From Blautia argi (GTDB taxonomy: Bacteria > Bacillota > Clostridia > Lachnospirales > Lachnospiraceae), in contig NZ_CP030280.1 of assembly GCF_003287895.1 (NCBI RefSeq), forward strand, positions 412,001 to 476,000: DNA of 64,000 nucleotides, read 5' to 3'. Both the position numbers and the translations under genes were made by a program. The notes under the pieces are model-generated. The model worked only from the letters and a program-made list of their open reading frames with translations, was not told the DNA's origin and searched no databases. Numbering within the stretch: the first letter of the stretch is position 1; each line of letters starts with the position of its first letter. Shown piece by piece: positions 18,866 through 28,380 of this stretch.

Positions 18866-18945
18866 AAAACAAGTAGCATTACAACCGTACAAGTATGTAT
18901 AATAGAGGTTAAGAAGAATTCGTAAGCCATAAGGAGGTTACATAC

Positions 18946-20547
18946 ATGAGTTTGGAAGCAAATAAAAGTACGGTAGTAAACGGAAAGGCGGTTCTGGGTA
19001 TTGAGATGGGCTCTACCAGAATCAAGGCAGTTCTGGTAAATGAGAAAAATGAACCTATTGCATCAGGAAGCCATGAATGGGAAAATCAGTTGGTAAATAA
19101 TATCTGGACTTACAGTGAGGAAGCAATTTGGAAGGGAATCCAGGACAGCTATCAGGACATGGTAAGAGATGTAAAGGAAAAATACGGCGTACCGGTAAAA
19201 AAACTGGCTGCATTGGGTTTCAGCGCAATGATGCATGGTTATATGCCCTTTGATAAAGCAGGAAATCTCATGGTGCCCTTCCGTACCTGGAGAAACACCA
19301 TGACCGAGCAGGCAAGTGAAGAGTTGACACAGCTTTTTGCCTACCATATTCCTCAGAGATGGAGCATTGCACACCTGTATCAGGCAATCTTAAACAAAGA
19401 AGAGCATGTAAAGGATATTGACTTTATGACAACTCTGGAGGGCTATGTACACTGGAAATTAACAGGGGAAAAGGTACTTGGTGTAGGAGAAGCCTCAGGA
19501 ATGTTCCCTGTAGATATGAATATCCGTAATTATGACAAAAAGAGAATGGAGCAGTTTGATGAGTTGACAGCGCCTTACCATTTTCCGTGGAAACTGGAGG
19601 ATATTCTGCCAAAGGTGCTCCTGGCAGGAGAAGAGGCAGGAAGACTGACCGAGGAAGGTGTGAAATTGCTGGATATTACAGGAGAGCTGGAAGCAGGCGT
19701 ACCGCTTTGTCCGCCGGAAGGCGATGCCGGAACCGGTATGGTGGCAACCAACAGTGTGGCGCAGCGTACGGGAAATGTGTCTGCCGGAACTTCTGTGTTT
19801 GCCATGGTGGTTCTGGAAAAAGAGCTGTCTAAGGTATATCCGGAGATTGATTTGGTAACAACTCCTACCGGGAATCTGGTGGCAATGGTACACTGCAACA
19901 ACTGTACCTCTGACTTGAATGCCTGGGTGGGAATTTTTAAAGAATTTGCGGAAAGCATGGGCATAAAGGTGGACATGAACCGGCTTTTTGAAACCCTGTA
20001 CAGAAAGGCAATGGAAGGGGACGCAGATTGCGGCGGACTTTTGGCGTACAATTATTTCTCAGGCGAGCATATTACAGGATTTGAAGAAGGACGCCCCATG
20101 TTTGTCCGTACACCGGAGAGTAAATTTAATCTGGCGAACTTTATGAGAGTGCATCTTTTTACTGCTCTTGGCGCACTGAAAACAGGTATGGATATTCTGT
20201 TAAAAGAAGAGGGCGTAAAGCTGGATAAAATTCTGGGACACGGCGGTTTGTTTAAGACAAAAGGTGTGGGACAGAATCTTTTAGCAGGCGCAATCAACAC
20301 CCCTGTTTCTGTTATGGAAACAGCAGGAGAGGGCGGCGCCTGGGGCATTGCAGTGCTGGCATCTTATCTGGTGAATAAAGAGGAAAATGAAACTCTGGAG
20401 CAATATCTGGACAACAAGGTTTTCGCAGGACAGGAAGGCGTGGAAGTACAGCCGGACGAAAGAGATGTAAAGGGCTTTGACGCCTTTATGGAGAAATATG
20501 CGGCAGGACTTGCCATTGAGAGAGCTGCTGTAGATCATCTGAAATAA
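18946..20547 (+). CDS. FGGY family carbohydrate kinase (xylulokinase/ribulokinase-like)
   Basis: A 533-residue sugar kinase with the two-domain FGGY fold. [15 protein letters not shown] near residue 20 is the ATP-phosphate loop, [12 protein letters not shown] lies near 85, and [14 protein letters not shown] near 283 and [20 protein letters not shown] near 427 form the second phosphate and adenosine contacts. It is close to the xylulokinase and ribulokinase branches, but no isomerase, epimerase or transporter gene is beside it, so the sugar cannot be named. An AAGGAGG site precedes the ATG. A strong terminator follows the stop. Confidence 0.88.
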   Translation: MSLEANKSTVVNGKAVLGIEMGSTRIKAVLVNEKNEPIASGSHEWENQLVNNIWTYSEEAIWKGIQDSYQDMVRDVKEKYGVPVKKLAALGFSAMMHGYMPFDKAGNLMVPFRTWRNTMTEQASEELTQLFAYHIPQRWSIAHLYQAILNKEEHVKDIDFMTTLEGYVHWKLTGEKVLGVGEASGMFPVDMNIRNYDKKRMEQFDELTAPYHFPWKLEDILPKVLLAGEEAGRLTEEGVKLLDITGELEAGVPLCPPEGDAGTGMVATNSVAQRTGNVSAGTSVFAMVVLEKELSKVYPEIDLVTTPTGNLVAMVHCNNCTSDLNAWVGIFKEFAESMGIKVDMNRLFETLYRKAMEGDADCGGLLAYNYFSGEHITGFEEGRPMFVRTPESKFNLANFMRVHLFTALGALKTGMDILLKEEGVKLDKILGHGGLFKTKGVGQNLLAGAINTPVSVMETAGEGGAWGIAVLASYLVNKEENETLEQYLDNKVFAGQEGVEVQPDERDVKGFDAFMEKYAAGLAIERAAVDHLK

Positions 20548-20566
20548 GAAAAAAGAAATAGGAAAT

Positions 20567-20635
20567 AAAAAAGACTGCCCCGTGCAGCGCATATCAGGAA
20601 TATTTCTGATTGCTGCTTCACGAGGCAGTTTTTTA
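20567..20635. terminator. Bidirectional intrinsic terminator
   Basis: AAAAAAGACTGCC at the left and GGCAGTTTTTT at the right enclose inner pairing, giving a T-tract on either strand between the convergent kinase and acyltransferase genes. Confidence 0.85.
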
Positions 20636-21697
20636 TGGCGCCATTCCTTTTTTGAATCGGGTAAGGAATGGAAAACTTCCCGGTCGCGTTGGCCTTTTGA
20701 AAGAACCGGGCAGTTTTGGCAGTCTGGGAAGAGATACCTGCACAGAGGATACGGCATTTACAAACCGGGTTGGCAGATTCCCTGCCAGCAAAAAGGTAAG
20801 CGCCACACAGGAAACCAGAAGCAGAGCCGTTTCTCCGGGAGTATTTATGCTTTTAAGCAATGGTGTTTCCTTCAGCGCACTGTAAATCATTCCGTGGAAC
20901 AGGTAAATCGGCATGGTGCGGACACCCAGCACAGAGAAAAAGTGCTGTTTCCGTGGAATAAACGCACACAGGGCAAACAGCGCCAAAAAGGAAATCGCAT
21001 AGCAGCCTGCCCGAACCAGAAGCCCCTCTATGCCGGGCATGTTCATATCCTGATAAGAATATCTGCCGTAAAAAATAAAGGTGGTCAGTTCTGTACCGGA
21101 AAGGGCAGTCAATCCCAAAAACAGAGCTACAAAGGCAGACAGACCAAAAGTAAGGGCTTTCCAGTGCCTGCGCAGGGCTTCAAACCAGCTTTCCTGAAAA
21201 TAGTAGCCTGCAAGGAAAAAGGGGTAGAACACCAGCGTCCTTGGAATACTGAAAAAGTTGCCAAGTTCCGTAAATCCAACAAGCAGTCCTGCAGTAAAAG
21301 CAATAAACATATTTCCCGGTATTTTCCGAACATATGGAGTCAGGACTCTCCAGAAAAACAGAGCCATGAGATACCACAGGGAAAATTTAGGACGGTTTAA
21401 ATATAGCCCAGTTTCCTTATGTATAATGAAAACATACAGAAAATAGTATAAAAATTCGTAGACAAAATAAGGAATCACCAGCTTCTGAATCAGCTTTTCA
21501 AAGCCCATGTCTTTTTTGGAAAAGAAGCCTGAGATAAAAATAAAGGCAGGCATATGGAAGGAAAAGATAATCCATTTCAGCGCTTCCAGAAAAGCATTGT
21601 TGGTGTGGCAGGGCTCAATGAAATGTCCTGTGACAACCAGCAGAATCAACAGGGCTTTGTAATTGTCTAAAAAATAATTTCTTGATTTCGTTGACAT
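20633..21697 (-). CDS. Acyltransferase 3 family membrane protein
   Basis: A protein of about 354 residues with roughly ten membrane segments, of the acyltransferase-3 family (OatA/WcjD-like) that adds acetyl or succinyl groups to surface sugars. Typical motifs are the opening DNYKALLILLVVTGHFIEP, with the family His, and FSFHMPAFIFISGFF in helix 2-3. It lacks an extracytoplasmic SGNH domain, so its acceptor is unknown. The start is uncertain: the Met at 21697 gives the family-typical N terminus, but in-frame Met codons lie up to 21736 and no ribosome site is strong. It ends at the bidirectional terminator. Confidence 0.82.
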   Translation of the reverse strand: MSTKSRNYFLDNYKALLILLVVTGHFIEPCHTNNAFLEALKWIIFSFHMPAFIFISGFFSKKDMGFEKLIQKLVIPYFVYEFLYYFLYVFIIHKETGLYLNRPKFSLWYLMALFFWRVLTPYVRKIPGNMFIAFTAGLLVGFTELGNFFSIPRTLVFYPFFLAGYYFQESWFEALRRHWKALTFGLSAFVALFLGLTALSGTELTTFIFYGRYSYQDMNMPGIEGLLVRAGCYAISFLALFALCAFIPRKQHFFSVLGVRTMPIYLFHGMIYSALKETPLLKSINTPGETALLLVSCVALTFLLAGNLPTRFVNAVSSVQVSLPRLPKLPGSFKRPTRPGSFPFLTRFKKGMAP

Positions 21698-21799
21698 AAT
21701 CTTCACTTTCATATTATTATGAGTAGTATAGTTCATAAATGAGCAATAAATTGTTCATAATTTTAACATGGAAACTATCATACAACTGATTTTTAAGAA

Positions 21800-21828
21800 T
21801 TGCAAATAGAAAAAAATAAGGATAGAAT
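21800..21828 (+). promoter_or_regulatory. Promoter for the CapA-like gene
   Basis: TTGCAA (21800-21805), a 17-base spacer and TAGAAT (21823-21828), about 90 bases before the start codon at 21919. Confidence 0.5.
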
Positions 21829-21918
21829 CGCACTTTTCGTATATTTTTCTATAAAAAGAAAAGACGGAAGTGCAAAAAACCATAGATTTGTAAAAAGAAG
21901 CAGAGAAAGGACAGGACT

Positions 21919-23430
21919 ATGAGTGAACGTCGTACAAGAAGAGAACGGGAAGAAGAGGAAAGAAGATTAGAACTGGAAAGACGCAGAAGAATTGCAAGAG
22001 CAAGAAAAAGACGTCAGCAGGTCAGACGCCGGAAACTGATGCTTGCCGGAACAGGCCTGGTTCTGCTCATCGCAGGGGTAACTGCGGTAGGCTTTGCCAT
22101 ACATGGAAAAATAGAAGCAAAAAAGGAAAAAGAAGCCCAGCAGCAGCAAAAAGAGGCGGAAGCAAAGAAAAAGGCAGAGGAAGAGCAGAATACCTTACAT
22201 ATGGTTGCGGCAGGGGATAATCTTATTCACGATGCCATTATTGACGCAGGGAAAGAAAATGACTGGAATTTTGATTTCCTGTATAAAAATGTAAAAGATA
22301 TTATCAAAGATGCGGATTTGGCGTCTGTAAATCAGGAAACCCCTTTTGTGAAAAGCCATGAGGAAGCAGCAGGGTATCCTGATTTTGCCACGCCCACAGA
22401 GGTAGGCGACGCGCTGGTAAAGGCGGGCTTTGACATTGTGACACAGGCCACCGAGCATGCTTTTGACCAGCAGGAGGACGGTATTGCGGCTTCGGTATCC
22501 TTCTGGACAAAGAATTATCCAAAGGTATCTCTTCTGGGTATTCACAGCAAGGAAGAAGAGCGGTATCAGATTCTTGAGAAGAAAAACTTTAAGGTGGCGG
22601 TGATGAATTACAGCTGTATGCTAAGTGAGAATCACAGTATCCCTGAGGACGAAGAATATATGGTGGATACCTATTCCGAGAAAAGAGTTGCCGCTGATTT
22701 GGAAAGCGCGAAAAAAGAAGCAGATGTTACCATTGTATATCTGCACGGAGGAAAATCAGACACGCCGGAGCCGGACGAAAAGCTGCAGACGAGAATTGAT
22801 TTTCTGGCAGAGGAGGGTGCAGACATTGTAATTGCCTCTCACCCGCATATTTTGAAGGGATATGAACTGAGAGAAAGACCGGATGGGGAGGATATGCTGG
22901 TATATTATTCTCTGGGAAATTTTGTCAGCAATCAGTCTTCGCTGGAAAACCTGCTGGGCGGTCTGGCAGATTTCACCTTAAAGAAAGATGCAAAGACAGG
23001 GGAAGTGACTATTGAAGACTATGGTCTGATTCCGGTAGTTATGCATTATAATTCTGATTATACAGAAGTCGGAGTGTACCAACTGGAGGACTATACAGAG
23101 GTTCTGGCAAAGGACCATGGTATCCATGAGGTAAATGAAGAGGCAACCTTTAGCCGGGCGGCTCTTGAGAGCGCGGCGGCAAAAATCGGGGAGCTGACCG
23201 TGGGAAGCAGTCTGTCTGATGAGGACGGGGACAGCGGGGATTCTGACAGCAAGGACAGCAGCCGGAATACAGACGGTGATTCTGACAGCGAGGACGGCAG
23301 CCGGAGTACAGACGGCGATTCCGATGACGAAGACAGCAGTCAGAGTGCAGGCGATGATTCTGATGGGGAGAACCGCAGTCGAAATACAGATGGCAGTTCA
23401 GACAGTGACGGGGAACAGGACTACGAATAA
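21919..23430 (+). CDS. CapA family membrane-anchored phosphoesterase-like protein with acidic repeat tail
   Basis: A 503-residue protein. Residues 1-42 are a strikingly basic/acidic cytoplasmic segment (RRTRREREEEERRLELERRR). A membrane helix follows (about 43-65), then a Lys/Glu coil and a CapA/PgsA-type domain (about 92-390) of the metallophosphatase fold, with AAGDNLIHD, NQETPFV, VTQATEHAFD, HGG and IASHPHI as the metal-site stretches. Such proteins act in poly-gamma-glutamate or wall polymer handling. No CapB/CapC gene is adjacent. The C-terminal 70 residues are about four degenerate 13-residue Ser/Asp-rich repeats ending with loose acidic sequence. GGACAGG precedes the ATG. Confidence 0.85.
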   Translation: MSERRTRREREEEERRLELERRRRIARARKRRQQVRRRKLMLAGTGLVLLIAGVTAVGFAIHGKIEAKKEKEAQQQQKEAEAKKKAEEEQNTLHMVAAGDNLIHDAIIDAGKENDWNFDFLYKNVKDIIKDADLASVNQETPFVKSHEEAAGYPDFATPTEVGDALVKAGFDIVTQATEHAFDQQEDGIAASVSFWTKNYPKVSLLGIHSKEEERYQILEKKNFKVAVMNYSCMLSENHSIPEDEEYMVDTYSEKRVAADLESAKKEADVTIVYLHGGKSDTPEPDEKLQTRIDFLAEEGADIVIASHPHILKGYELRERPDGEDMLVYYSLGNFVSNQSSLENLLGGLADFTLKKDAKTGEVTIEDYGLIPVVMHYNSDYTEVGVYQLEDYTEVLAKDHGIHEVNEEATFSRAALESAAAKIGELTVGSSLSDEDGDSGDSDSKDSSRNTDGDSDSEDGSRSTDGDSDDEDSSQSAGDDSDGENRSRNTDGSSDSDGEQDYE

Positions 23431-23445
23431 AAGTTCATCAACGTT

Positions 23446-23652
23446 TTAATCCTTTGTTTTTTCCACATAGCAGTCCGGGGAATAGGGCAGAATTGCCTTG
23501 TAGGAATTTAATTCTCCCTGGGTTTGGGGCAGTGTGGGAATCATGCCTGTGGCTTCCGTAGTGGCGCAGCCGTCCAGGTCGTTTGTAGATGTGGCTTCTA
23601 CCCGGTATTTATCCTGGGAAGCCGCATCTTTTTTGCTGTTTTTCTGTTCCAT
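23446..23652 (-). CDS. Small conserved-looking protein of unknown function
   Basis: A 68-residue soluble protein with no recognised domain. The Met at 23652 is chosen because AGGAGGTG lies nine bases upstream; an open frame extends to 23730 without a ribosome site. The N-terminal part is charged (EQKNSKKDAASQDKYRVEA). The middle TNDLDGCATTEATGMIPTLP and the C-terminal SYKAILPYSPDCYV look structured, with two Cys. It ends only 15 bases from the convergent CapA-like gene. No function is proposed. Confidence 0.6.
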   Translation of the reverse strand: MEQKNSKKDAASQDKYRVEATSTNDLDGCATTEATGMIPTLPQTQGELNSYKAILPYSPDCYVEKTKD

Positions 23653-23785
23653 AATAACACCTCCTGAAAGATAGAAAATCTGTGTGTTGTATAGTATGGC
23701 GGAAAAGAGAAAAATTATACGGATTGACAAATTTTTGTGAAATGACTATCCTGTATAAGGTATAAAAAAAGAAGAGGTATAGAAA

Positions 23786-25129
23786 ATGGAAAAAACTGAA
23801 AATGTAATGGGAACGAAAAAGGTACTTCCTCTTTTGGTTTCCATGTCTGTGCCGCCTATGATTTCCATGCTGATTCAGGCACTTTATAATATAGTAGACA
23901 GCATGTATGTGGCAAGGGTCAGCGAGGACGCCCTGACTGCGGTGTCTATTGCGTTTCCCTTGCAGAATCTGATTATTGCCGTGTCCTGCGGTTTTGGAAT
24001 CGGCTTAAATGCCTGCGTGGCAAGAGCCTTAGGGGCAAAAGACGAAAAGGAAGTAAAGTCAGCGGCTGCCCATGGATTCTGGTTCTGTGGGGTTCACTGG
24101 CTGCTGTTTGTGTTGATGGGACTGTTTCTCACAGGACCGTTTTTAAGAGGATTTACGGATAATCCTGAAATCTATAAAATGAGTTGTCAGTATACCCGGA
24201 TTGTGCTTTGCTTTAGTATTGGAAGTATGTATCATCTGTATTCTGAAAAACTGTTTCAGGCAACGGGAAATATGGTCTTGCCTATGATTTTCCAGGGCGT
24301 GGGGGCCGTGTTTAATATTATCTTAGACCCGATTCTTATTTTTGGCTGGTTCGGTCTGCCTGCCATGGGCGTGTCAGGCGCAGCCATTGCCACAGTGGCG
24401 TCCCAGATTCTGGCGGGAATCCTGTCTATGACATTTTTTGTGAAGAAGTGCAAAGAGGTTCCCATTTGTTTAAAGGGATTTCGGCTGGACAAAACCATGC
24501 TGTGGAAGATTTACACAGTGGGAATTCCCTCTGCCATAATGATGTCCCTGCCGTCTGTGCTGGTGGCAGCTTTAAACTCTGTGCTGGCAGCCTTTTCTGC
24601 CACAGCCATTGCCGTGTTCGGGCTGTATATTAAGATTCAGACCTTTGTATACATGCCTGCCAATGGCGTGATACAGGGAATGCGCCCGATTATGAGCTAT
24701 AATTACGGGGCAAAAAACCGAAAGAGAATGAAGGAAACCTTAAAGGCGAGTATTCAGGTTACAGGTGTGATTATGGCGTTGGGTACAGTGCTGTTTCTGG
24801 CATTTCCCCAGGTAATTATGAAATTGTTTGACGCTAATGAGGAAATGATGAAAATCGGTGTTCCCATGCTGCGTATTATTGCAGCCGGATTTCTGATTTC
24901 TACGGTTGGCTGCGTGTTATCCGGTGCGTTTGAGGCGCTGGGAAAGGGAGTACAGTCCCTCATAGTTTCTCTTTTGCGCCAGTTGGTGATTATTATCCCT
25001 CTTTCTGTGATTCTGGCAAAAACCATGGGGCTTTTTGGCGTGTGGATTACCTTCCCTGTGGCAGAATTTCTGGCAGCCGCAGTGGGCTGTGTGCTGTACG
25101 GAAGGTTTATGAAAAAGCTGACACTATAA
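23786..25129 (+). CDS. MATE family efflux transporter
   Basis: A 447-residue polytopic transporter of the MATE family, typical in length with about 12 membrane segments. The opening SVPPMISMLIQALYNIVDSM is the helix 1-2 signature, and the matching SLPSVLVAALNSVLAAFSAT begins the second lobe. It extrudes unknown organic cations or metabolites. An AAGAAGAGG site precedes the ATG. It is followed 15 bases later by the ybaK-like gene, so the two are probably co-transcribed. It belongs to a different subgroup from the MATE protein at 1039-2400, judged from the helix-1 sequence. Confidence 0.9.
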   Translation: MEKTENVMGTKKVLPLLVSMSVPPMISMLIQALYNIVDSMYVARVSEDALTAVSIAFPLQNLIIAVSCGFGIGLNACVARALGAKDEKEVKSAAAHGFWFCGVHWLLFVLMGLFLTGPFLRGFTDNPEIYKMSCQYTRIVLCFSIGSMYHLYSEKLFQATGNMVLPMIFQGVGAVFNIILDPILIFGWFGLPAMGVSGAAIATVASQILAGILSMTFFVKKCKEVPICLKGFRLDKTMLWKIYTVGIPSAIMMSLPSVLVAALNSVLAAFSATAIAVFGLYIKIQTFVYMPANGVIQGMRPIMSYNYGAKNRKRMKETLKASIQVTGVIMALGTVLFLAFPQVIMKLFDANEEMMKIGVPMLRIIAAGFLISTVGCVLSGAFEALGKGVQSLIVSLLRQLVIIIPLSVILAKTMGLFGVWITFPVAEFLAAAVGCVLYGRFMKKLTL

Positions 25130-25144
25130 ATAGGAGGCGAAAAA

Positions 25145-25636
25145 ATGGGTAAGCATAAGGAAAAGGAAATCAAGACAAACGCCATGCGTATCCTGGAAAA
25201 GAACAAGGTGCCTTATGAAGTGCTGCAGTATGAATGCGACGAGTTTATTGACGGTCTGCATACAGCTGAAAAAACAGGTGCGCCTGTGGAACAGTCCTTT
25301 AAGACTCTTGTGGTGCAGGGGAAGAGCCGGGAGTATTATGTGCTGGTGATTCCCATTGCAGAGGAGGTGGACTTCAAGATTGCTGCAAAGGCAGTAGGGG
25401 AGAAGTCTGTGGAAATGATTCATGTGAAGGATATTAATAAGGTGACGGGATATGTCCGGGGCGGCTGCAGTCCTCTGGGTATGAAAAAGCAGTATACAAC
25501 CGTGATTCACGAAAGCGCACAGGACTTTGATGAGATTTATGTAAGCGGCGGGAGAATCGGAACAACCTTAAAGCTGTCACCCAAAAAGCTGGCTGAGGTG
25601 ACAGGGGCGAGGTTTTGTGAGATTACGGCGAAATAA
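25145..25636 (+). CDS. ybaK: Cys-tRNA(Pro)/Cys-tRNA(Cys) deacylase YbaK/EbsC type
   Basis: A 163-residue trans-editing enzyme that hydrolyses Cys-tRNA(Pro) made in error by prolyl-tRNA synthetase. It covers the whole YbaK domain: FKTLVVQGKSREYYVLVIP contains the conserved Lys-Thr, AEEVDFKIAAKAVGEKSVEM follows, and GYVRGGCSPLGMKKQYTT is the active-site stretch with the Gly-Gly-x-Ser-Pro loop. The start has AGGAGG. It is the second gene after the MATE transporter, and a terminator hairpin follows. Confidence 0.93.
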   Translation: MGKHKEKEIKTNAMRILEKNKVPYEVLQYECDEFIDGLHTAEKTGAPVEQSFKTLVVQGKSREYYVLVIPIAEEVDFKIAAKAVGEKSVEMIHVKDINKVTGYVRGGCSPLGMKKQYTTVIHESAQDFDEIYVSGGRIGTTLKLSPKKLAEVTGARFCEITAK

Positions 25637-25651
25637 ACAGGATATAGAAAA

Positions 25652-25699
25652 AAAGAGAGAACTTTCAGGAGATTTTATCTTCCCGAAAGTTCTCTTTTT
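25652..25699. terminator. Bidirectional intrinsic terminator
   Basis: An 11-bp perfect stem (25656-25666 with 25685-25695) is flanked by A-runs on the left and T-runs on the right. It serves ybaK and, overlapping its last codons, the convergent MerR-type gene. Confidence 0.8.
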
Positions 25700-26922
25700 C
25701 CATGATATGGAAGAAGGTGCATTTTTTCGCCCTTTACATGAAATCCGAATCCAAGATTGTTTCCGGAATCTGTGGTGCAGCCGCAGTCTTCCTCATACAG
25801 CAGTTTAAATCCATTTTTCCTTAATTCTTCCCGGAAATAGCGGAGATTGAAATTGTTTTCCGAGCATTCCGGATACTGGCTCAAAAGCAGCTTCATGGAT
25901 TTGGCAGCATGCTCAAAATAAAAATAAGTGCCAATCAGGTCTGCGTCTTTTTTCAGATAAGGCAGAAGTCGTTCATACAGAAAGCTGTTATGATAAAAGT
26001 TGTGCTCATTGGCAGCAAAAAAATCCAGGTGCACGTCAATGCATTCCGGCTTCAGGGGAAAGCGGGTGCTGCTGTCCGCCAGATACAAAATATTCAAATC
26101 CGGGCGCTGTTTTTCAATGAGATGCTTGTACATCAGCAGAGTTTCCGGGTATTTGTCAATCACAAGATACAGGCTGTCTTCCGGGAGGGCAGCCAGATGA
26201 TTGTGCATGAAAAACCAGGCATTGATATAAGTTTCCGCAATCACCTTTCCGCGGAGATTTGTTTCCTCCATTTGCTTTAACATCTGCTGATAAGAGCGTT
26301 CAAACATGGTGATAAGCTCAGGAGGCAAATCCTTGTACAGTTCTCTGGTAATGTCCGGGGTATCGTGCAGGCTGGTATTTTTGTTTGGCGTCATGAGGAT
26401 TCCGTTCTGAATCTGAGCCTGATAGCCGCAGCTGCAGGAAAGAGTGCCGCTGTAGAGAAAACGGGAATTCATCTCCACATCTTTCAGGGACAGAGGACTG
26501 CCGCACACAGGACAACACAAAAGAGGCAGGGCGGAAACAGGAACGCCTGTCTGAGGAATTTTGTCAGACTGATTTTCTTTTAAAGCTGCAATCTTTTTAT
26601 CCAGTTGTTGGATAATTTCCTGTTTCCGGTTGATTTCCTGCAGGCAAAATTCCTGCTTTCCCTCATAAACAGCCTTTAATTCTTCGATGTCCTGGGAATC
26701 TGCAAGTCCGGAAATACGTTTGAGAGAAAGCAGCATATGAATTTCCCGGAGGGTAAAATCCAACTCTTTTAATTCCAGAATCCATTCCAAATCCTGAAGC
26801 ACAGTTTTATTAAAAATATATTGTCCCCTGGGCTTTGGGGGAACTAAAAGCCCGTAATTAATATAATAATAAAGGTTATCCACAGAAATGTGGTATTGTC
26901 TGGATACTTCACCGATACGCAT
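25675..26922 (-). CDS. MerR-type regulator fused to zinc ribbon and degenerate methyltransferase-like domain
   Basis: A 415-residue protein. Residues 1-70 are a MerR winged helix (MRIGEVSRQYHISVDNLYYY, then the wing with RGQYIF), and about 70-130 form a dimerising coiled coil. A zinc ribbon follows (Cys pairs CCPVCG and CSCG near 150-180). Residues about 195-380 resemble a class I methyltransferase: LYLVIDKYPE looks like strand 2 and CIDVHLDFFAANEHN like strand 4. The glycine-rich SAM loop is replaced by IAETYINAWFF, so catalysis is doubtful and a ligand-sensing role is likely. The start at 26922 is chosen by an AGGAGG site. It is divergent from hisD. Confidence 0.8.
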   Translation of the reverse strand: MRIGEVSRQYHISVDNLYYYINYGLLVPPKPRGQYIFNKTVLQDLEWILELKELDFTLREIHMLLSLKRISGLADSQDIEELKAVYEGKQEFCLQEINRKQEIIQQLDKKIAALKENQSDKIPQTGVPVSALPLLCCPVCGSPLSLKDVEMNSRFLYSGTLSCSCGYQAQIQNGILMTPNKNTSLHDTPDITRELYKDLPPELITMFERSYQQMLKQMEETNLRGKVIAETYINAWFFMHNHLAALPEDSLYLVIDKYPETLLMYKHLIEKQRPDLNILYLADSSTRFPLKPECIDVHLDFFAANEHNFYHNSFLYERLLPYLKKDADLIGTYFYFEHAAKSMKLLLSQYPECSENNFNLRYFREELRKNGFKLLYEEDCGCTTDSGNNLGFGFHVKGEKMHLLPYHGKRELSGR

Positions 26923-26962
26923 AAAAGAAACCTCCTGTTTTCTTAAAATCACTGTAGCATAA

Positions 26963-26982
26963 ATCTGGAGTATACTCAAGGT
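26963..26982. promoter_or_regulatory. Palindrome in the MerR/hisD divergent region
   Basis: GAGTATACTC (26968-26977) is a perfect 10-base palindrome within CTTGAGTATACTCCAG as read toward the MerR gene, 41 bases before its start. This sequence style is common in MerR-family operators. Autoregulation is inferred. Confidence 0.45.
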
Positions 26983-27010
26983 TTTCGAAAAATATCCGGG
27001 AAAAAGACAG

Positions 27011-27041
27011 TTGACACAGGGGAAGCTAAAGGTTTTACAAT
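27011..27041 (+). promoter_or_regulatory. hisD promoter with a 19-base spacer
   Basis: TTGACA (27011-27016) and TACAAT (27036-27041) are separated by 19 bases. Over-long spacers of 19-20 bases are the hallmark of promoters switched on by MerR-family proteins through DNA untwisting. The adjacent divergent gene encodes a MerR-type protein. Confidence 0.5.
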
Positions 27042-27092
27042 TTTGCCAGAAAGAAGAACAGGAATCATAGATTGGAACAGGAGTGTGGGAAT

Positions 27093-28358
27093 ATGAAAAT
27101 TTTAAAAGAGGCAGCAAAGAGAACAGAAGAGGACAGGAGAAATCTTACAGAAACGGTAAGTTGCATGATAGAGGAAGTAAGAAGCAAAAAAGACGAGGCT
27201 TTAAGAAAATACAATCTGCAGTTTGACGGCTGCACCAGAGAAACGCTCCGGATAAGCCGGAAAGAAATTCAGAAAGCATACAACCAGCTTACTTCTCAGG
27301 AAATCGAGGATTTAAGAACAGCGGCAGCTAATATAAGGGCGTTTGCAAAGGCGCAGAGAGAAACCATAAGACCGTTGACAAATTTCAGTCCCATGCCGGG
27401 GATTTTTCTGGGACACAGGATTATTCCGGTGGAATCCTGCTGCTGTTATGTGCCGGGAGGAAATTATCCCCTGTATTCTACTGCCCTGATGTTAATTATT
27501 CCTGCCAAAACAGCAGGGGTGAAGCGGGTAGCAGCCTGCTCTCCGGTGATGAAGGGGACGAATGAGATAAATCCTAAAACTTTAGTAGCCATGGACATTG
27601 CGGGAGCAGACGAAATTTACGCTGTGGGAGGCGCTCAGGCAGTAGCTGCGTTTTCTTATGGGACAGAGGAAATTCCGGCTGTGGATATGATTGTGGGACC
27701 CGGAAACCGTTTTGTGACAGAAGCGAAGCGTCAGTGCTATGGGCAGGTTGGAATTGATTTTGTAGCAGGTCCAAGCGAAGTAATGGTACTGGCAGATGGC
27801 AGCGGCACGCCGGAGGTGGTGGCAGCAGACTTATTGGCACAGTCTGAGCATGACCCCAATGCAAAGGGCATTCTGGTAACTACAGATGAAACATTTGCTA
27901 AAAAAGTCATGGCAGCAGTGGAAAAGGAATTGTGCCTGCTTTCTACTGCAGAAATCGCAGAAAAATCCTGGAATACTTTTGGAGAGGTGCTTCTGGCTGA
28001 AAGTGAAGAAGAGATGGCAGAACTGGCAAATGCCTATGCCCCGGAGCACCTGGAAATAAATATGCAGAATCCACAGGAAATGGCAGATAATCTGTATAAT
28101 TACGGCTCTCTCTTTATCGGTGAAAATACGGCAGAGGTTTTCGGGGATTATGCTTCCGGAACGAATCACACCCTTCCTACCCTCCGAGCTGCCCGCTATA
28201 CCGGAGGCGTTTGGGTTGGAACCTTCTTAAAAACCTGTACTTACCAGAGTATGACAAAGGAGGCCATGAAAGAATTGGCGCCCCTGGTAGCCAGACTAGC
28301 AGAAGGCGAGGGTCTGATGGGGCATGCAGAGGCAGCAAAAGTTCGGGAAAAGAAATAG
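27093..28358 (+). CDS. hisD: Histidinol dehydrogenase
   Basis: A 421-residue zinc-dependent NAD enzyme catalysing the last two steps of histidine synthesis, histidinol to histidine. Visible features are VPGGNYPLYSTALM, the long signature ending in DFVAGPSEVMVLADGSG, SEHDPNAKGILVTTD (zinc and catalytic region), ANAYAPEHLEI and GDYASGTNHTLPT. The ATG at 27093 is chosen because AGGAG lies ahead; TTG at 27072 has no site. No other his gene is near, so it is either a dispersed his gene or an enzyme recruited to another alcohol. A promoter with a MerR-type spacer precedes it. Confidence 0.92.
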   Translation: MKILKEAAKRTEEDRRNLTETVSCMIEEVRSKKDEALRKYNLQFDGCTRETLRISRKEIQKAYNQLTSQEIEDLRTAAANIRAFAKAQRETIRPLTNFSPMPGIFLGHRIIPVESCCCYVPGGNYPLYSTALMLIIPAKTAGVKRVAACSPVMKGTNEINPKTLVAMDIAGADEIYAVGGAQAVAAFSYGTEEIPAVDMIVGPGNRFVTEAKRQCYGQVGIDFVAGPSEVMVLADGSGTPEVVAADLLAQSEHDPNAKGILVTTDETFAKKVMAAVEKELCLLSTAEIAEKSWNTFGEVLLAESEEEMAELANAYAPEHLEINMQNPQEMADNLYNYGSLFIGENTAEVFGDYASGTNHTLPTLRAARYTGGVWVGTFLKTCTYQSMTKEAMKELAPLVARLAEGEGLMGHAEAAKVREKK

Positions 28359-28380
28359 AAAAAGAAACAAAAAATAAAAG

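Noticed and set aside
23200..23430. CRISPR-like array
   Set aside because: The repeats are contiguous 39-base coding units without unique spacers, in frame with the CapA-like protein; no cas gene is present.
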